Below are positions 7,091 through 11,228 of a DNA stretch of 11,228 bases, piece by piece. Positions within the stretch are counted from its first letter, which is position 1, and every line of letters starts with the position of its first letter. The position numbers were made by a program, and so were the translations under genes. Origin of the DNA: JBLHLB01 sp047618505. GTDB lineage: Bacteria > Planctomycetota > UBA1135 > GCA-002686595. The stretch is taken from positions 1 to 11,228 of the forward strand of contig JBLHLB010000106.1 in NCBI GenBank assembly GCA_047618505.1, given 5' to 3'. The notes under the pieces are model-generated. The model saw only the letters and a list, made by a program, of their open reading frames with translations. It ran no database searches and was not told the DNA's origin.

Positions 7091-7837
7091 ATGTCCACAG
7101 ACTCTGCCTCATCTCCCCGTCGCGCCCTAGTGACTGGTTCCAGCCGAGGGATCGGGCGCGCCATCGCCGTTGAACTTGCCGAAGCCGGATTCGCCGTGAC
7201 GATCAATTATCGATCCAATCGAGGGCTTGCGGAGGAGCTCGCTAAGGATCTGCGCGCGCGCGGCCTTTCAGCCCAGACCCTCGGCTTCGACGTAGCGGAT
7301 CGCGATAGCGTGCGCCAGGCCCTTGAAGAAGATGTTGCAAGTCACGGGGCCTACTGGTGCGTCGTGCACAACGCCGGTGTGACCGCGGACGGCCCCATGG
7401 CAGGTATGGCAGGGGACGCCTGGGACCGTGTTCTGCGCACGAACCTCGACGGCTTCTACAACGTTGTTCAACCCCTTCTGATGCCAATGGTGCGCTTGCG
7501 GGACGGTGGCCGTGTGGTCGCCATCAGCTCGGTCTCAGGCATCAGCGGAAACCGAGGACAGTCCAACTACGCAGCCTCGAAGGCGGGCCTGGTGGGGGCG
7601 GCTAAGTCCCTGGCCCAGGAGATGGGGAAGCGCAAGATCACGGTCAATTGCGTGGCCCCTGGCTTCATCGAAACCGACATGGTGGCCGAGGTGCCCTTGG
7701 AGCAGGTCGTCGCGCACATCCCCCTGAAGCGCGCGGGGCAGGCTGAGGAAGTCGCCGGTTTGGTGGCCTACCTCGTGTCAGACCGAGCGGCCTATGTCAC
7801 TGGCCAATGCTGGGCTATTGACGGCGGGATGACCTAG
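7091..7837 (+). CDS. fabG: 3-oxoacyl-[acyl-carrier-protein] reductase, SDR family (FabG-type)
   Basis: The encoded 248-residue classical short-chain dehydrogenase should be a soluble NADPH-dependent enzyme reducing 3-oxoacyl-ACP to 3-hydroxyacyl-ACP. The nucleotide-binding TGSSRGIG (15-22) is near the N-terminus. NAG is at 94-96. The catalytic tetrad is Asn118, Ser147, Tyr160 and Lys164 (YAASK). The end VTGQCWAIDGGMT is FabG-like. The forms HNAG (rather than NNAG), NLDGFYNVVQPLLMPM and KRKITVNCVAPGFIETDMV recall the FabG2 type found in aryl-polyene clusters. That is from memory, and no polyene synthase is in this window. It follows the tldD-like gene by 28 bp without a clear Shine-Dalgarno and is likely the last gene of the operon. 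Its last 23 bp overlap the convergent gene on the other strand. The SDR call is firm, and the acyl-ACP substrate is likely but not proven. Confidence 0.88.
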   Translation: MSTDSASSPRRALVTGSSRGIGRAIAVELAEAGFAVTINYRSNRGLAEELAKDLRARGLSAQTLGFDVADRDSVRQALEEDVASHGAYWCVVHNAGVTADGPMAGMAGDAWDRVLRTNLDGFYNVVQPLLMPMVRLRDGGRVVAISSVSGISGNRGQSNYAASKAGLVGAAKSLAQEMGKRKITVNCVAPGFIETDMVAEVPLEQVVAHIPLKRAGQAEEVAGLVAYLVSDRAAYVTGQCWAIDGGMT

Positions 7838-10800
7838 CCTGCGACGTTGCTTTCTGGGAAGACAAGACGCTCATAGCGCGGAACCAATCCGCCCGCAGGG
7901 TGTCCTCTTCCTCGAGATCGGTGGCGACTTGGTCACTGACCTTGATGGCCAGCAGCAGGTCCTTGGCCGTGCCCCGACTGAACAAGTTCTCGACCAAAGG
8001 TTGGGCCGCCCGCCAGGCATCCAGCACAGTCGCCTCCTGTTGTGCTTGCTCGAGGAGGCGGCGCAGCAGCTTTGCGCCGCGATCAAAGCTGGCGCCACCG
8101 CTGGTGATCAGTGCTACTCCCTCGATCAATTCGAGTTCCGGATCGGACTCGCCGGGGGCCAGGCGCAGGCGCGCTTGACTAGCCGCCGCCAGGGCCAAGA
8201 GCGGGTCATTACCGCCTTCCATCAGGATTTGCGCGAGACTCTTCATGGAGTCTAGATCCGGGACGATGGCCGCAAGGATCCTGAAGACTCCTAGGGCTTC
8301 TTCGTAGTGCCGGGAGTCGCGCAAGGCGTCCGCCCAGGTGCGCCAGAGTTCCACCGAGTAGGGCGCAAATAGCAGCTCTTCATAGGCGAGCGTCACCGCG
8401 AACTGCGGATCCATGGTGGCGATCATCTGCGTCCACTTGGCTGCCTCGCCTCTGCGAAGTTTATCAAGGGGAATGCCGCGCGTTTCAGTGCGGAATCGAC
8501 TGAGTCGAGCCAGCGCTCGGGAGACAGGCGAAGCGCTCAGGCTGTCTCCGGAAGCGAGCAGTTGCCCGGCGATCGCTCGCACCGGGGCAGGGTCCTGGGG
8601 GAAGCGGGCAGCCAGTGCCTCCAGGCGGGCTAGCATTGCTGAGCCTGTGAGGCTGCCCTCTTTGCGCATGTCCTCCATGAGTTCGATGAACTCTGGCGTA
8701 AGCTCCGCGAAGTCCCCGTCTACTTGGGCGAGCAAGCGCTGTTCATAGCTCCAAAGGGAGCGCTCCAAGTCCCCTGTGACACGAGCTGTTCGGGCCAACC
8801 CGACCAGGAGGGGATTGCGCCGACGGTGGTTGCCTTCCAGTCGTCTCAACCCGACTTCAAGTACCCGCTGGGCGGGCCCAGGGCGATCCAAAAAGACGAG
8901 TACTTCCGCGACCAAGTTGGGCGTCTCGGTCGGGTCGAGACCGTGGTTTCCAATTGCGAGGACTCGTCCGACGCGCGCGCGCACAACGTCGAAGTTGATC
9001 TCCCCTCCAGACTCTTCCAGAGCGATTTGCTCTAGCAAGACCCAGGACCAGGGCAGTTGTTCCTTGGGTCGAGTGAGTGGACGCAGGAGGCGCTTGGCCT
9101 CCGTCAGGCGACCCAGTGCCGCGATGTTGTAGGCCGCCAGGAGCCGAGCCCAGTTGTGCCGTCCAAGGACAGAGGAAAGTTCCAGTAGGCGCGTCGAAGC
9201 CCAGCCCTGCCAGGGCTCCGCGCTTAGGGCGAGGAGCAAGGTAAGGATGTGCTTGGGACCAATTGACTCCCCCAGGGATTCCAAGGAGAGTCGCCATTCG
9301 GCGAGCTGACGGTCGAGCCGCTCGTTGCCCGTAGAACTCTGGGTATCTCCTTCGCTCGCCATCGCCAGGCCCGTCAGGAACGCAAGTCGCGTAGGAAAGT
9401 GAAGGCCCTCCGTTTCTTGGTCAGCGGCGGCCAAGAGCGGGAGAGCACGCTCAAGATCCCCGTAGAGAATACGGACGATGCCCCTCTGGAACGGACTATC
9501 CTTGAAGGGACCAAGGATCAGTTTGAGAGCATTCTCCTGAATTCCGGCCTCATCGCCGGTGTCCGTTGCGAGCAGTAGCCTGCCGACCAAGACTTCCCCG
9601 GCCTCTTCGTAGGCTTCAGCGCGATCCAAGGCTAACTCGGCGGAGGCAGTATCGCGCAGGCTGACATCGGCGACAGCACGCCGAAGCAGGAGGCTAGGAT
9701 CCCGCGAAGCCGGACCTTCTGTGAGAAGTTCTCCTAGTGCGGCGGCCTCAAGCGTCAGCCCAGCGCCAAAGAGCGCATCGATTGCCTCGGCGAATCCTTC
9801 GCCATTCAGATTGGGGGCAGTGAGTACCTTGACCAGGGCAAGCCGCAGGGGACCATTGGGCTGCCGCGCTTTCCCCAATTCCACAGCGGACCGTACCAGC
9901 AAGGCCGCGCCCTGGGGAAAGAGCGGGTCAGTTGCCTCGATAGGCATCAGGTTGTCGTAGGTGTCCTTCCAGTTGCGGTTGACCGCGCTGAGGTCGGCAC
10001 CCAGCAGGTACTCCTCTGGGGACGTAGACTTGCCGCCAAGGAAGTGGATGGCCTGCAGCGCCAGCTCAGGCTGATTGTTGGCCGCGAGGTCGCGGACCAT
10101 GCCCGACAGCAGGGCGCTGCGCGGGTCGAGGGCCGCCCACTTGATCATCTTCTCGGTGGGGAACTGGTCCCGCGGCACGGCCCGCAGCTTGGTTGCGAGT
10201 TCCGGGGTGTAGCCGTAGAGCTCCCCCAGGGTTAGCCACGCTGAGATTGCCCGACTCCAGTCCTCGTCGGCGGCATAGGCGTCGCCGGCGACCTCCAGGA
10301 GAGGGGGAAAGTAGGGTAGCCTCTCAAGGCTTCTGCGAATGAGCGAGAGGGCCCTGGTCGCGCGTCCGTACTCCAATCGATTGCGAGCAATTTCGACCGT
10401 TGCCCAACTATTCAATGTGGCGCCCTCCCGTTGGCGATCGTCGATGGCGAACAGCTGCTCGTATTCCTGGAGCGTTCGGCCCTGGGAGGCCAGGCCATGC
10501 TCGCCCATGCGCCGCCAACGTCCTTCGAGTTCGATGCGTCTTTCGGGCAAGTAGGCCAAGGACTGGGCTAGTAGCTCTAGGGCAATAGCAGGATCGCCAT
10601 TGCGCTCAGCCCTCTTGGCCTGGCGTTCCAGGGAATCACCAAACGCACGCGCCGCACGGCCTCCATCCGGCTCCGGAACAGCACGAACCCGGGTCACTTC
10701 TAGGATGGAGCGTTGCTCGTCGGCGCGCATCGCCATGCGCCGTTCTGCTGTCGCGCGGGTGTACCAGGACAGGACTTGCTCCCCGGGCACGAATTCCTGT

Positions 10801-11228
10801 GCGTCGGTGTAGCGTCCGGCTCGACTCAGGGAGGGCATCGCCGCTTGGGTCCGGTTTTGCTGGAGCAGGGAAACCCCGAGTAGATAGGACAAGCTCGTCC
10901 GCAAGCCTCGATCATCACGCTTCGCATAGCGCCGCCTAAAGCAGACTTGCGTAGCCAGCTCCAGGTCCTTCCAAAGCTCCAACTCGTGCAGCAGAACGAC
11001 CCACCGCAGTATCGTGTCTTTGTCCAGGGCATTGGGGACGATGATGTTCGGACGCTGCGCCTTGACACCAGAGATCAATTTGCGGGCGTCTTCGATGCGA
11101 TCGAGATCCGCCTGGGCAAGGGCCGTGCTTACGAGTACCGCGCCCGCGCCGGGAAAGTTCGGAGCCGAGAGAGCGCTGCGTCCAAGGGAAACCATGGACT
11201 CGTAGAGCCCCGCGCGGGAAAACTGCTC
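7815..11228 (-). CDS. Large TPR-like helical-repeat protein, function unknown (5' end outside the window)
   Basis: A single minus frame stays open from the right edge to TAG at 7817-7815, giving at least 1137 residues. An ATG at 11195-11193 exists, but the frame continues upstream of it (EQFSRAGLYES before the Met) in the same helical style, so I treat it as internal and the true start as lost. The protein is rich in Leu, Ala, Arg and Glu and built of paired amphipathic helices. TPR-like examples are residues 1-52 of the visible part, about 303-336 (LLEVAGDAYAADEDWSRAIS) and about 959-990 (WADALRDSRHYEEALGVF). Such alpha-solenoids usually act as protein-binding scaffolds. No enzyme motif or membrane segment is visible in this part. 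A signal peptide cannot be judged without the N-terminus. The tail (QARSSRRQ) is basic. Codon style matches the neighbours. It could belong to an uncharacterised family, and I assign no function. Confidence 0.85.
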   Translation of the reverse strand, partial: EQFSRAGLYESMVSLGRSALSAPNFPGAGAVLVSTALAQADLDRIEDARKLISGVKAQRPNIIVPNALDKDTILRWVVLLHELELWKDLELATQVCFRRRYAKRDDRGLRTSLSYLLGVSLLQQNRTQAAMPSLSRAGRYTDAQEFVPGEQVLSWYTRATAERRMAMRADEQRSILEVTRVRAVPEPDGGRAARAFGDSLERQAKRAERNGDPAIALELLAQSLAYLPERRIELEGRWRRMGEHGLASQGRTLQEYEQLFAIDDRQREGATLNSWATVEIARNRLEYGRATRALSLIRRSLERLPYFPPLLEVAGDAYAADEDWSRAISAWLTLGELYGYTPELATKLRAVPRDQFPTEKMIKWAALDPRSALLSGMVRDLAANNQPELALQAIHFLGGKSTSPEEYLLGADLSAVNRNWKDTYDNLMPIEATDPLFPQGAALLVRSAVELGKARQPNGPLRLALVKVLTAPNLNGEGFAEAIDALFGAGLTLEAAALGELLTEGPASRDPSLLLRRAVADVSLRDTASAELALDRAEAYEEAGEVLVGRLLLATDTGDEAGIQENALKLILGPFKDSPFQRGIVRILYGDLERALPLLAAADQETEGLHFPTRLAFLTGLAMASEGDTQSSTGNERLDRQLAEWRLSLESLGESIGPKHILTLLLALSAEPWQGWASTRLLELSSVLGRHNWARLLAAYNIAALGRLTEAKRLLRPLTRPKEQLPWSWVLLEQIALEESGGEINFDVVRARVGRVLAIGNHGLDPTETPNLVAEVLVFLDRPGPAQRVLEVGLRRLEGNHRRRNPLLVGLARTARVTGDLERSLWSYEQRLLAQVDGDFAELTPEFIELMEDMRKEGSLTGSAMLARLEALAARFPQDPAPVRAIAGQLLASGDSLSASPVSRALARLSRFRTETRGIPLDKLRRGEAAKWTQMIATMDPQFAVTLAYEELLFAPYSVELWRTWADALRDSRHYEEALGVFRILAAIVPDLDSMKSLAQILMEGGNDPLLALAAASQARLRLAPGESDPELELIEGVALITSGGASFDRGAKLLRRLLEQAQQEATVLDAWRAAQPLVENLFSRGTAKDLLLAIKVSDQVATDLEEEDTLRADWFRAMSVLSSQKATSQARSSRRQ

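Noticed and set aside
11193..11195. ATG as the true start of the helical-repeat protein
   Set aside because: The frame stays open to the window edge upstream of it with sequence of the same helical-repeat style, so this Met is probably internal.

Overview
The window is GC-rich and bacterial, densely coded, and mostly housekeeping. I saw no mobile element, CRISPR array or phage gene. The proteins look like those of a high-GC, deep-branching Gram-negative lineage. Planctomycetota is my best guess, from the style of the LeuRS, the TldD/TldE pair and the large helical-repeat protein, and from the scarcity of clear Shine-Dalgarno sites. This is an inference from memory of families, not a search result.

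Left part (1-1076, minus strand): a tRNA-Ala(GGC) with an encoded CCA end is followed by an intrinsic terminator. Then comes the start of lysS (lysyl-tRNA synthetase), whose C-terminal part lies outside the window. A non-coding divergent spacer of about 476 bp (1077-1552) holds several small inverted and direct repeats. The most notable is a hairpin just before leuS whose 5' arm is present in two copies.

Middle (1553-7837, plus strand): four genes lie head to tail with gaps of 53, 45 and 28 bp and are probably one operon. They are leuS (leucyl-tRNA synthetase), a TldE/PmbA-type gene, a TldD-type metalloprotease gene, and a fabG-type short-chain dehydrogenase. TldE and TldD are expected to work together as a heteromeric metalloprotease: TldD carries the HExxxH site, and TldE lacks it. 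LeuRS and LysRS supply translation, as does the tRNA. The SDR belongs to fatty-acid or polyene-type 3-oxoacyl-ACP reduction. I see no functional reason in the sequence for its place after tldD.

Right part (7815-11228, minus strand): one very long open frame, open at the right edge, encodes at least 1137 residues of a leucine- and alanine-rich helical-repeat (TPR-like) protein of unknown function. Its 3' end overlaps the 3' end of fabG by 23 bp.

Nothing here clearly forms a new defence or mobile system. The observations most worth checking are the leuS leader structure, the KMSKT variant in LeuRS, the unplaced helical-repeat protein and the tandem repeat before lysS.
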